DNA of 64,000 nt from Galaxea fascicularis (taxonomy: Eukaryota; Cnidaria; Anthozoa; Scleractinia; Euphylliidae): the NCBI GenBank assembly GCA_948470475.1, contig OX419343.1, positions 25,113,302-25,177,301 on the forward strand, written 5' to 3'. A program made the translations under genes and the position numbers. Each line of letters starts with the position of its first letter. Within the stretch, counting starts at the first letter, position 1. Positions 49,701 to 60,460 of the stretch are shown in pieces. The notes under the pieces were generated by a model. It did not search any database, was not told where the DNA came from, and saw only the letters and a list, made by a program, of their open reading frames with translations.

Positions 49701-52700
49701 TGATGTTTTTAATTTTTAATTTTTGCAGGATATAGACTTTGATTTGACAAACTTGGCAAATATTCTTGATATCCCTGGTCTGAGGTATGTGCGTTGTTGG
49801 TAAAATTGGTTAAGATTATCTGCCCTTTTTATCGTAAAATGTTGCTGCAGCTTAGAGATACAGCGGAACCCCATTAATACGGTCACGAACGGGCCATGGA
49901 AATCTGGCGGCATTAACAGAGTTTTTTTATTAAATGTATGGGCATTTCACTGGGACAAAATTAAAAAAGTGGCTGTAATAATGAGAGCACCGTATTAACG
50001 AGGTGACTGTAAGGCGGGGTTCCATTGCTAATGAATTGTTGTTGTCTTTTCTTTCTTTGATTTCAGTGACATTATCCGTGGAGTGATTGACGATGTTGTG
50101 GCTGGATTTGTGGTTCTCCCAAACAGGATTACAGTTCCTCTGACCAATATCGATCCCTATGCACTGAAATACCCAATGCCTGATGTAAGTGCCATTTAAA
50201 GAAAAAAAACCCAGGATAAGAAACCCACAGACAACTGCTTCTCTGAGTTTTGCTATCTCTCAGGGTGTGACATCATTCTGACTGTGTGGAAATAATTATT
50301 GTGTGAATAACTTAAATATCCTGGAACTGAAAATATGATTTAAGCAAGGTGGAAAGCTATCATGTAAACATTATTTTTGTAAAAGTATTGGTACCACCTT
50401 GTTTGACATGAGCGATGACTGTGGTAAGTTAACCAGCTGTGAAATCTTGTAAGTAGGGTTGGACACCATTTTTGTCCCTGCTGTCATTGTCTTTAACTGG
50501 AAGTAAAAGACCCCTGTAACCTTTCCTGTTAAAATTTTTTACTTTTGAATGTTGAACTTTAGGGTGTACTTCGAGTAGAAGTTCTGGAAGCAAAAGATTT
50601 GATCAAGAAAGATATTGGATTGTTCAAGAAGGGTTCTTCAGATCCATACCTCATCCTCCGCGGTATGTCTTAAATACAGAATGAATTTTGTACCTCCCAC
50701 CTAGCTCATAATGGTTTGTTTAACCCCGAATTTGGTCTTTTGTGTGGCAAGATGCCACTGAAATATCTTTCTTCCTACCGAGACTGGGTAGGCAACTGGG
50801 GTCATCATCATCATCATCATTTTTATTATTAATTAAAAATACATAGTACAGTCGGGCTGGCCCGCGGATAGCTATGCTAGTCTAGGCGGGCCAGTCTATC
50901 AATAGTTACAAGTTATTTATTACTTTAATTACTATTATTATTAAAATTAAGAGAAATAGGAAAAAAAGAAAAATAAAGAAAAAGAAAAGGAAAAGGAAAA
51001 AGGAAAAAAATGGGGTCATGAATTTCTTTCTTTTTTCTACTAGTTGGAGCTAAAACATTCAGAACGAAAACAAAGGATAGTACTTTGAACCCTGTTTGGA
51101 ATGAAGTCTTTGAGGTATGGTGTTATTGTGGAGAGCTTAACAGTGACAATAGCAACAGTAACACAAATGCCATTTCAGAAAATAAGTCTCCTTGTTGTAA
51201 CTCTTAAATGTCTGTTCCAGCTCATTGGAAAATTAGGGTGAACTATCCATTCAATTAAAAGCATTGGAGTATCACAGAACCTTGAATCTGAGTATTTTGT
51301 GTTACTTGATAACAGGAAAGAAACATACTGTACCAAATATACAGCAGACATGCGGGACAATAAATTATTATAATAATGGTCTTTCTTGTCTCTCCGTCAC
51401 ATCAACAATTTCCCCCCCCCCCCCCTCCCCATCACTTCCTAATTTCTGAATTGTTTGTTGTCCAGGCATTTGTGGACAACTGTCATGGCCAAAAGATAAA
51501 GATCTCTGTATTTGATGAGGACAAGGCTTCCGATGACGAGAGTCTTGGGACGTAAGTAACAAGATGAAAAGGAGGATTGGGATGTTCATACATGTAGCAC
51601 TTATAAAGTGAGATTGTATAATGTACACCCATTTAATCATTTAATTGAATACATCATCAGGGCTGTCACTAATTTTTGAAGTAGGTGAGGATATACAAAA
51701 AATAGCCGGGGATTTGAGTTGCTGCAGTGAAGTCAACATGCTGGTTTAATATCAAAGTAGCCGGGGATATACCTCAAAATATAAGGCGAAAATCCCTGGC
51801 CGGCGGCCCTTAATGACAGCCCTGCATCATACAGAAACATAACCACTAAACTTGCTACTGATGCAATTGTTATTCAAGTCTGGATTATAGCACAACTTAT
51901 CACAAAATATTCTCCTTTCTCATCTTATCTTTTGGACATAACAATTCAGTCAGGGTCTCTAAGGGTATCTGGACATCTTACATAAAACGATGACTGCCTA
52001 ATGATATCCCGGTAGTTGATACATGTGAGCCTTTTGCACTGTCTTCATAGGATGGACACACCAATTATTTTTTAAATTTATTGCAGGAAGTTACACAGGC
52101 AATTTGGGCATTTAGTTTTTCTGCTGAATTGTGACATTTTCTGTTAGTTATGATTTTTACTGGCAAGGGAAAAGTTTGAAGATCAGGCCAACTCAACAAT
52201 GTTCATCACTAAATTATGTACTGAACTTGGTTTTTAATATCTGTCTTATCAGGGTTGAAGCTGACATTGGTACCATTGTCCAGCAAGGGAATGTTGATCT
52301 GGTAATCTTTGATTTTTTAACATGATAAATATACAACAGTGAACTATTCATTTGTGTGGTAGAATTAGTTGTTTATTTATTCAGTTCTATGTGGTAAACA
52401 ACTGAATTTGTTTTTTTGCTTGTGCTTTTTGCAATACAGTGGCTTCCACTGGAAAATGTTGAAAGTGGGCAGGTGAACTTAAGATGCACTTGGTTCTCAA
52501 TGACTTCAAAACCAGAGGACCTGTCACCAGTAAGTTTATCTGTACAATGATTGCTCTGAAGGGCAACTTGTTTGCACTTAGTTTAAACTAGAATTCCTTG
52601 TTGAAATTAGAATACACTCATCACTGGAGAAGAAGCTTTCAGAACACTTATTCAGTCAATCCCTTAGCTGTTACTACATCATGTTGGTTTGTTTCTTTTA

Positions 52701-55700
52701 AAGCCTGAACAAGCTGTCCAAGGAGAGGAGATGTTGGCTACTGCTGCTTTGTTTGTGAAGCTTGACTCTGCCAAAAATCTCCCAGTAAGTACAAAAAATT
52801 AAGTTTCCATGTGGGATGCAATAAATATTCATTAAATATTCATTAAATATTCCAGGAAGTACTTTTAATAATTAGTTACGTTGCTTAATTATTGTGCCTT
52901 AAGTTCACAATGCAAACCAGTGTTTTCATTTTAAAGACCAATAAGGATTTTCTCCTTACAATGTTATGTTTTCAAGCAGACAGGTGGTCAGAATAAAGAA
53001 GAAAAAATCAACTAGGGGACATTGTTTGATTTACCACCAAATTCTCAGACATTAAGGAGAATTGATTTTGAGATCATGGGATTGGAATGGTTAAGACAGC
53101 TACCAAAAAAGTCTTTCAAATAGACACATGCCTCAATGCTTTCTAGTACTAGAAATGATTACTTACAGGGTTTCTTTCTCTCTATCTATAGTGAAGACAA
53201 AAAGCATAACATTGGGTTGGCATTCATTTGGAATTAAAACTTTCAGCAACCACCAGCAGTTTTAATTGCATGACTATTTGTGTAATGTTGATTGATTTGT
53301 TTTTCTCTTTGATTTTTAGATCACAAATGCAGCCCGTGGCACAACAAGTGCATTTTGTAAACTTACTGTTGGAAATGTTACTCTACAAAGCAAGGTACTT
53401 TGATTATCGTCGCTCCCATATTAGGTACTTTTGATTTGAAAAAAAAACATTACATTCTTCCAGGTTGTTGGCATAACCAACATGGTCGTTTTCTTGGACT
53501 AAAAACTTGTCTATTGAGCTTTTGTCGTCACTCCAGATCTTTTCCTGTAACCTTTTCATGCAGGTGTCGGGCTAACAATTCACTGGTCTCTCTTGATCAT
53601 TCATGTGCGTCCTATCTTCGAAACAGGCAGTAAGAGAGGTTGTGTTCTCTGAAGACACAACCTGTCGGTGTGGATACCTGTCACAAAAAATATTTACTAA
53701 GTTAAATATGCACCTTTCTCACTTAGCGTTTTTATCATAATCTGTAGCAAATTGCCATTTGAAGTCGGAGACAAGATTATTTATTGTATCCTGTATTTTA
53801 CTGTGCGATTTTAGTTACGTTTTGATAGGAATGTTTTTATTAATAATTTCTTACATTATCTGTGTAATGTTACCTTTTTACTTATTTTATTCTGTAAAGC
53901 ACATTTGAACATTTCCTTAGTATGGAATTTGCACTATATAAATATTACATTATTATTATTATTATTATTATTGTTATTACCCAGACCATTCAAGACTCTG
54001 TCAGTCCAGTGTGGGAGGAACCATTCCGATTCCTCATCCATGATCCCAAATACCAGGAACTTGACATTGAGGTGAGCTACTAAACATCAATTTTCAATTC
54101 CAAGCTATCCTATCCTGTTATTATTTGAGGTGGCTTGGGTCATGCCCTATTTAAAGGGACACTGTTAAATGATGGGGATTTTGCCATTTTCCAGCCCCAA
54201 AGTTTACAGATATGCTACTTGATAACCTTTTCACATGCCAAAACATTCCTTGAAATGTAGGAGAAAGATATCAATGTGATGTTTTTGTAGGAAAAGTCAT
54301 TCTGTAGGACATATTTGGCCATGGCTTCAAGATGATCGAAATGCAATCCATTTCCATCCTTGCTGATCTGTTTCAGAAGAAGACAGTATTTGGTCTCAGT
54401 GTAATAACACGGTCCTGAGTAAATAAAGTGTGTTATTAAGACATTTTTAGCATCTTACAGCAGAAATAGCATGACAGTGCTAAAGTGTGTTTTGGTTGAT
54501 TGATGTTGTTAAAATTTGGTTGTATCAATGGAGTTGATACATGTAATTTAACAATTGGCCACTATTGAGAGTTTTAAAAGCTGATGTTTTGAGCACTAAA
54601 CATTCGTCAGAGCAAATCCCAGCAGCCAGATCACTTCCAAAAAAACAAAACAATTAAATCAATGTTGTCTAAATGTATTATTGTACCACCAAGATTTGAA
54701 CAGCCTTGACAATGTGTGTTGCATGTTGATAGTGGGTTTTACAATACTGATAACACCCACGTAAATGGTAATGTGACATGTTGCTTTGATAGATCATCGA
54801 TAGCCAAAAAGAGAAGAACATTGGCAAGCTGGAATTCCCCCTGGCCCAATTACTCAAGAGCGATGACATGACAATTGAGCAACCCTTCCCCCTCAAGGAC
54901 TCTGGACATAACAGTTCCCTGACCTGCAAGTTTACACTGAAGGTAAAAACTGTTACTGCATTTGAAGAGAGTTTCTCCAAAAATATACAAAACTATATAA
55001 CATTATAATTTGAGAATACTGCACATTGACACGTTTACATTTTGAGAATCATGGTACCTTTAAACTGGGGTGCCAGAAATATCGAAGGATTTTTGTCGCT
55101 CTTACTTTAACACTGTTTGTTCTTTGTAAGGGTGAATAATAAGGTTCTTTTATTTGGCCATATTCAAGAATGTGAAAAAGCAAAATATGCTTGTTTGAAC
55201 TTTGATGCTTACTTGTGAATGTTGTTGCAAGCAAAGTTATGTATTATTCTTTTTGACCAGTGTCTCTCACAAAGTCGGTACAAACCTTATTAGGAGAAAG
55301 TTTGGCAGTAAATTTATTATCCAAGAGTGGTGACAGCTGACTGTAATATTGTGTATGTCCTGTTTCTGTGCATGCCCCTTCATGTTTTTATTGATTACTG
55401 ATGATTAAAGCTTTGGTAATTGTAGTAGTTTTTACCATCTGTGATTAAATCCCAAGTTCAGTGTGTGGTTCCACAAATTTTCTACAGTCCCCCAAGGAAA
55501 GGTTTCTGGCTTGGTCCCCCCCCCCCTCCTCCCCCAGGAAATCCCAATTTAGCTCCATACTTTTATTTTTAAGCTTTTCTTTTGCCACCCCCCCCCCTCC
55601 CCTTGAAATTTCCTTTGACCTTCTGTAGGGGGTGGGGTAAGGAAATGTTCTCAAACTGCACAATAAGTGTGGGCTACACTTGGCTTGCAGGCCTTGTTCA

Positions 55701-58700
55701 CCCGAGATGATGACACATCAGATGAGGAGGAGGATACTGATGATCCTGACATGATCGCCGCAGATGAGCTGCAGAAGGGGAGTGTGAGTGATATCCCAAG
55801 CAGCAAAGAAAGGTAACTCCACACCCTGATCAATTTATCATAAATATCAGTGGCACACATCCAAAACACGGGAAACAAAGTGACTAAAAAATGCTTAATT
55901 GACCACTCCCCTAGAGGGGCTTTTCAGGGACAATGAAAGAAAAAATGCAAATGAAGACAACAGAGTTAAGAATCCCCACTGGTTGGAGGCAGACCAGTTG
56001 ACAATTTACAAGGATGACTGAGGAGTTGAACCAGGCTAGAACATCACCAGCTAGTGGCCAGAGTGGGATTTGAACTTTGAAATCCAGTGCCCTAAACCAC
56101 TCAATCGTCCTGCCTCTGTTAAAACTACTGGATGCATGCATCCTTGATAATAGGAGATATACATTAATGACATAGCTAGAGACCTGCATTGCCATGGGTC
56201 ATTTCTTCCACCATGTTATTGACAATTTGCCTACTCAGATGTCACCCTGTAGACAGCCCTCTAGTGAAGCTTCTTTGACTCTGACGTCCTTGATCTTCCA
56301 GCTAACCGACTCAGACATTGAGGAAAATACTGTCTTGCTTGATAATCCTGATAATCAACTGATTTCTGTTTCAGTAATGTTATCATTGAGGATATATGGT
56401 CTCACTTTTTAAATACTAAAACAAGAGACTGCATTAATTCCATGAATAAACAGCACATTGTCCTGCACCTACAGCTGTAGCTTGTAGTAACCAAAAAGAG
56501 TACTAAATATTAAATGAGGTTTTTGTTTTCTGCAGTTGAACAAACTAAAGACCACACTAACATTCTTTAACTATAGTAACTGTTCAGTAGTTCTTTATCA
56601 GTTGAGTACACTAAAGAATGATAATCAGCAAAACTTAACTAACACTAAAAAAATTATATAAGTGCGACTTTCCATTAAATGATCAATAATGTTCAGTAAT
56701 TGTAAAAAACATCCTGTGGTATTAATTTTTGTTGTGACTGTAATAATAAATGCACTAATTAAGAAGCAAAATGACATGTAACTTTATTAATTAATTAAAT
56801 ATCACATAGATATTTCATATCACTCCCACACATAAATCACAATACCTGGTATTTGTATTTGTAGGATAGATTTTGAACATAATTAAAATAATTATAATAA
56901 ACCATGTAATTTTTAATCAAAGCTTGGTCCACATACTAACTAGACTAATTTTCTCCTAATAGATAATATCCAAGAGCCTGCCAACTGCTCTTACTAACCT
57001 ATCCTTTAACTCCCTCTTTCCTTCTGCCTGCATGTTTCAACCCTCTCAGTCTTGCATCCGATAACGGTCGCCTAAAACGCTGCATTTTTTTCTGCTTTTG
57101 TTTGGCTCCTAGCGAGGAAAGCACTGTAAGACGAAGGAAGCCAGCTCCTAAGGTTCAAAGGTAGGGTTACCCAGACTACTGATGAAGTACAAACATTTGG
57201 TTTTAATTATCAACTGAGTTGATGACATGAATTGGCTGATGTATCAAGTGAGATCAGAGCAAAGGGCCAACAAAAAGCTGAATTAGGGCTAACACTCGAA
57301 ACATCAGCTTTTTAATCTTTAGTGGTGGCCAATTATCAACTCAGTTATTAAACAAAATGTTTCTGTACCACTCTCCCACTGACGCACACCTCAGTTTCTT
57401 TAGAAATTACCCCATTTTCCAATCGTGGTTTCCTAGATCCATTAGGTTTCAAGCCATTATCTCAAGGACATTGCAAAAACCATAACTCTGTGAAGTTACT
57501 TTTTCTGTATTGACTCTCAGGAGGGGACTTTTATTTCATGCTTTCATGCATGCAGATAATTATTGCAGCTACTTGGCCCTCTCTCTCTCCTTCTTGCTAC
57601 ATTGTTGGGCCCTTTTTTGTCAGGCTAACTTTCTGTGATGTTGAGACAATCATCATGATTATTATTATTATTTTTATAATAATAGTTTGCCATGCTTGCT
57701 TCTATACTCTTATCAGAACAGTGTTGTTGTTGGTATTTAATCCAAACAGGACAGTATCTGGTGATATTCGCCTCACCACACGTTACAACAAACAAGGCAG
57801 CAAGCTGGAAGTCATTGTCCACCAAGCAAGGTTTGTTTGATCGAACAAATTATTTGGTGGAAAGAGTCGCAAATAATTCAATTAAAAACCAATGCATTTT
57901 GTAGGCCACACCACAACATTCTTTCTCTTTATATACAGGAACCTGCTGGCGTGTGACTCAGATGGTCTGTCTGATCCATACGTGCGAGCTTATCTTCTAC
58001 CTGACAAGTCTCGCAGTGGTCGCAGACGAAGTGATGTTAAGAAAAATACACTGGAACCAGTTTTCGATGAAACGTAAATATTACCTACATGTATAGTAGT
58101 ACTTTTTTTGTTAGGTTGATGGTCAGCATCAATGCTGATGAGGAAATGAAATGAGTTCCATTTAATTAAGAATGAACCCTTCCCCCCACTCCCCCCAAAA
58201 GTTTGGTGGTACTAACAAAGTTTTCAAGTAAGGAGTTCTTGAGGGGGCTTTCGCAGTCCAGGCTACAAAAAGTGATCATAATAACAGGGTGATTGTATGG
58301 CTGGGTTCCACTGTACTCACATTTGTATTTAACCTTGGATGTTTTTCTGTTCCAGCTTTGACTGGTTTGTTCCAGAGGATCAGTTGAAGGAGCGCACACT
58401 AGACATCACTGTCAAGAATGATGTCTCATTCTTTTCAAAGAGCAAGACTTCCATGGGCCAGGTACGGCTGTGGTTGCATCATTGCATACAAACCCTTCTA
58501 CTAGGAGGTTGCATTTTTGGGTTCGTCATTTTGTATTCCTGATTTTAGGCAGATCTGCAGTGTTAAGGCCCCAACAGTGACAAGCATGTGATTTCTCCTT
58601 ACAATAATGATTGTGCATCGATGATTGTTATCAATACACAATCATGCACACACTGGTCATGAGAATAGGGGAAATGATCACCGAAGAAGAACACCTTGAT

Positions 58701-59213
58701 GTTTCAACAAATTCTCCTGACTAGATTCACAGAAACAGTACAGAAAACAGTAATGTAAGGAGAATGTGTTTGCTGATATCAGGCATTATTAAAAGGTCAA
58801 AGAAACAATACAAATTAAATTAAATGGCAAAATGTTTATTACTGGTGTGCCACTTAAGTCTGTTTTCTCATTACAGGTCCTGCTTGATCTCAGTAAGATG
58901 GATTTGTCTCAGGCCATCACTGATTGGTAAGGATTTCATTATTCTTACATGAAGAGAACTAGACAAAATGGTTACAAAAATTCAGTTTTATTAATTCATT
59001 ATCTTTACTTTTCAAAAATCACACTAAATGTTAGCAGGTTGTAGGGTTACATGTAACCCCATAAGCACTTAAAAGCAATTAACATCCACTGCCTGCCTCC
59101 AATACTTGTTTAGTATTAGGATGAGTTCTAAGACAACCCATCAAAGTCATTAATTTTATTGACCTTAATTCTTCAGGTACATGTTGCGTGATGAAAAAAA
59201 GGAGGATGATTGA
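43708..59213 (+). CDS. ESYT2: Extended synaptotagmin (ESYT2-like), complete, 24 exons
   Basis: Exons: 43708-44061, 47394-47435, 47780-47917, 48337-48413, 48801-48867, 49401-49490, 49729-49784, 50067-50184, 50563-50662, 51044-51114, 51466-51551, 52253-52301, 52440-52529, 52704-52784, 53320-53394, 53985-54071, 54793-54942, 55691-55812, 57113-57160, 57750-57830, 57939-58073, 58356-58461, 58877-58926, 59177-59213; 769 residues. The family tethers ER to plasma membrane and moves glycerolipids through its SMP domain in a calcium-dependent way. A hydrophobic hairpin lies at about 41-83, SMP at 118-314 (FFPDVERAEWLNK, VLPNRITVPL), C2A from 315, C2B from 447, an acidic linker (TSDEEEDTDDPD) and C2C from about 620. 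C2A keeps acidic ligands in SDPY and FDEDKASDD. C2B lacks the SDPY loop (NAARGTTSAF) and probably does not bind calcium. C2C keeps DSDGLSDPY. Three C2 domains match ESYT2/3 rather than five-C2 ESYT1. Confidence 0.97.
45110..45225 (+). repeat. Dispersed repeat copy (see 16040-16160)
   Basis: Contains the related segments ccacacagccccatacatta and gcattttgtgactcaaaat. Diverged copy in E-Syt intron 1. Confidence 0.4.
45495..45893. mobile_element. 399-bp MITE with 15-bp perfect terminal inverted repeats
   Basis: CCAGGGGCACCCAAC at 45495-45509 and its exact complement GTTGGGTGCCCCTGG at 45879-45893, with TTTT immediately outside both ends. The body repeats attttcgga-type words and subterminal tctgttcgga / tccgaacaga. 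No open frame. It lies in E-Syt intron 1. Confidence 0.85.
48098..48280. repeat. Dispersed repeat, second copy (see 33658-33850)
   Basis: Starts agatctgattattaattttc and ends catgctaatcac; diverged from the PDIA4-intron copy. It lies in E-Syt intron 3. Confidence 0.55.
49861..50027. mobile_element. MITE with pogo/Tigger-like termini
   Basis: Left end cagcggaaccccattaatac and right end cggggttccattg, with internal gtattaacgaggt. The CAGnGGAACCCC terminus next to TA resembles pogo/Tigger elements. A partial relative (ggctgggttccactgta) is at about 58260-58316. It lies in E-Syt intron 7. Confidence 0.65.
51658..51824. mobile_element. 167-bp MITE with exact CATCAT target duplication
   Basis: Termini cagggctgtcactaatt and cttaatgacagccctg, flanked by CATCAT at 51652-51657 and 51825-51830. 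The body has two gccggggat repeats. It lies in E-Syt intron 11. Confidence 0.85.
53700..53976 (+). mobile_element. 3' end of a non-LTR retroelement with (ATT)n tail
   Basis: The words ttctgtaaagcacatttgaa and ttgcactatataaatattac, followed by about nine ATT/TAT repeats, match the 3' end style of L2/CR1-like or related elements common in marine invertebrates. The tail stops only 8 bp before E-Syt exon 16. The 5' boundary is uncertain. Confidence 0.55.
55455..55675. mobile_element. C-rich MITE, copy 2, beside E-Syt exon 18
   Basis: Shares ccaatttagctccatactt and ctttgaccttctgtagg with the copies at 28480-28710 and 63050-63262. It ends 15 bp before exon 18. Confidence 0.65.
55912..56116 (-). 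mobile_element. tRNA-derived SINE-like insertion
   Basis: On the minus strand the head reads gaggcaggacgattgagtgg, with a box A-like TGAGTGGTTTAGGGC (56103-56089) and a box B-like AGTTCAAATCCC (56076-56065) at tRNA spacing, followed by an unrelated body of about 150 bp. It is not a functional tRNA because the cloverleaf does not close. It lies in E-Syt intron 18. Confidence 0.6.
57050..57112 (+). other. Possible alternative 5' extension of E-Syt exon 19
   Basis: A second acceptor (aaccctctcag at 57039-57049) lies 63 bp upstream of the exon 19 acceptor. The intervening 63 bp have no stop and keep frame, adding 21 codons (SLASDNGRLKRCIFFCFCLA...). It would lengthen the linker between C2B and C2C. 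The pyrimidine-rich content could equally be just the polypyrimidine tract. Confidence 0.3.
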
Positions 59214-59292
59214 AGACAAGAACAACTGGAGAAAAGCTGTTATGATTCACATAGCTGATCATAGTTAGGAGGGAAACTGTAGCGGATATATA

Positions 59293-59310
59293 AATAAAGT
59301 GAAAAATAAA
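59293..59310 (+). terminator. E-Syt polyadenylation signals
   Basis: Two AATAAA hexamers at 59293-59298 and 59305-59310, 80 and 92 bp after the stop codon. Confidence 0.6.
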
Positions 59311-60460
59311 TAACTCGGATACAGATGTCATGAAGAAGAAAGTCTGTTTCTTCTAGAGAACATTCCATGCATAAAATGACATTCTAAAGGTCTTCATTCA
59401 TTGTAACTTGTTCTTCTAGTTTTTAAAAAAAGTAGTTCGTTTGGTTGTTATTTGGAAATTGTGTTCTTCCAGAAAAGTATTGGGTTTGGTTCCACCATCT
59501 CTGGAAAACAAAAGGATATTTTAACGAACCATACATTTCCTTGAGATGACAGCAACGTTGCTGGTGCTTACAGTGCTAAATACTTGCTTGTGGGTGGTTT
59601 AACTTCGAAAGCAATTTCTATTTTGAATAGCGTTCATTCTTTGACTGTTGCAGCTGCAGAAATATATTGGCAGATTATGCTTGATGTTACATGTAGACTT
59701 TTTACAAGACACTAAATAACTTAACTCCGCACCAGTAGTAACTAAAAGGCCAGAGGCACCATATTTTTAATACTAATTTATTAAGTAAAATTAAGTAGGT
59801 ACGTTTGGCACCAGACTTATTTTAAAGTAAGTACTTTATTATTGCTGGTCACAGAGCAGAGATAAGTTTGCTTGAGTGTCATCTTAACCAAAAAGTAAAT
59901 GGAGACCTCCCTAAAATTATTAATAACAGTTTTGGCAGTGGCTTCGTTCCTACCACTGTAATATTATTGAGATTTGTCAGATTTCATTGTGTAATTTAAA
60001 CAAGGCACATAGCGCAAACATGGCAGTGAAACGTTCAGTTGTACATCAATTTTAAACTTAAATTTTGTGTGTGGTCAAATTGTCAAGACAACAGTGTTCT
60101 AGAGTTTTGTGCACTGTAGTTTAAGGGAGTAGTCTAGTGTGAATTGTTAGTTAAGTGGATGTAGCTAATTAAACAATGTGCAAATTAAAGTCTCAATGTG
60201 TTGTATTATTTTGGTTCAATCACCAGTATTTTCAGTTTTAACACTGATTGCAGGTAGGATTCTACACAGGATTGTTTTTCCATTCGACCAAAAAAAGCAA
60301 AAACAACAAAAATTTAGCGGGGGGAGGTCTACCAGAAATGTCACGTATGGTGTATGTTGATTTTGAATGGAGAATACATTTGACTGTACAATATTAATTA
60401 TTTCTCAGTTGAATGAATTCCAAATTGCAGAACACAATAGTTCAACAGTTTCACCGTTTG
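59311..60460. other. Convergent 3' intergenic region
   Basis: It separates the E-Syt and RPE stops, which face each other 1.25 kb apart, and probably holds both 3' UTRs. No repeat or gene is recognised, and no minus-strand AATAAA is seen close to the RPE stop. Confidence 0.4.

Noticed and set aside
56065..56116. tRNA gene on the minus strand
   Set aside because: Only box A and box B resemble a tRNA; no acceptor stem closes and a SINE-like body follows.
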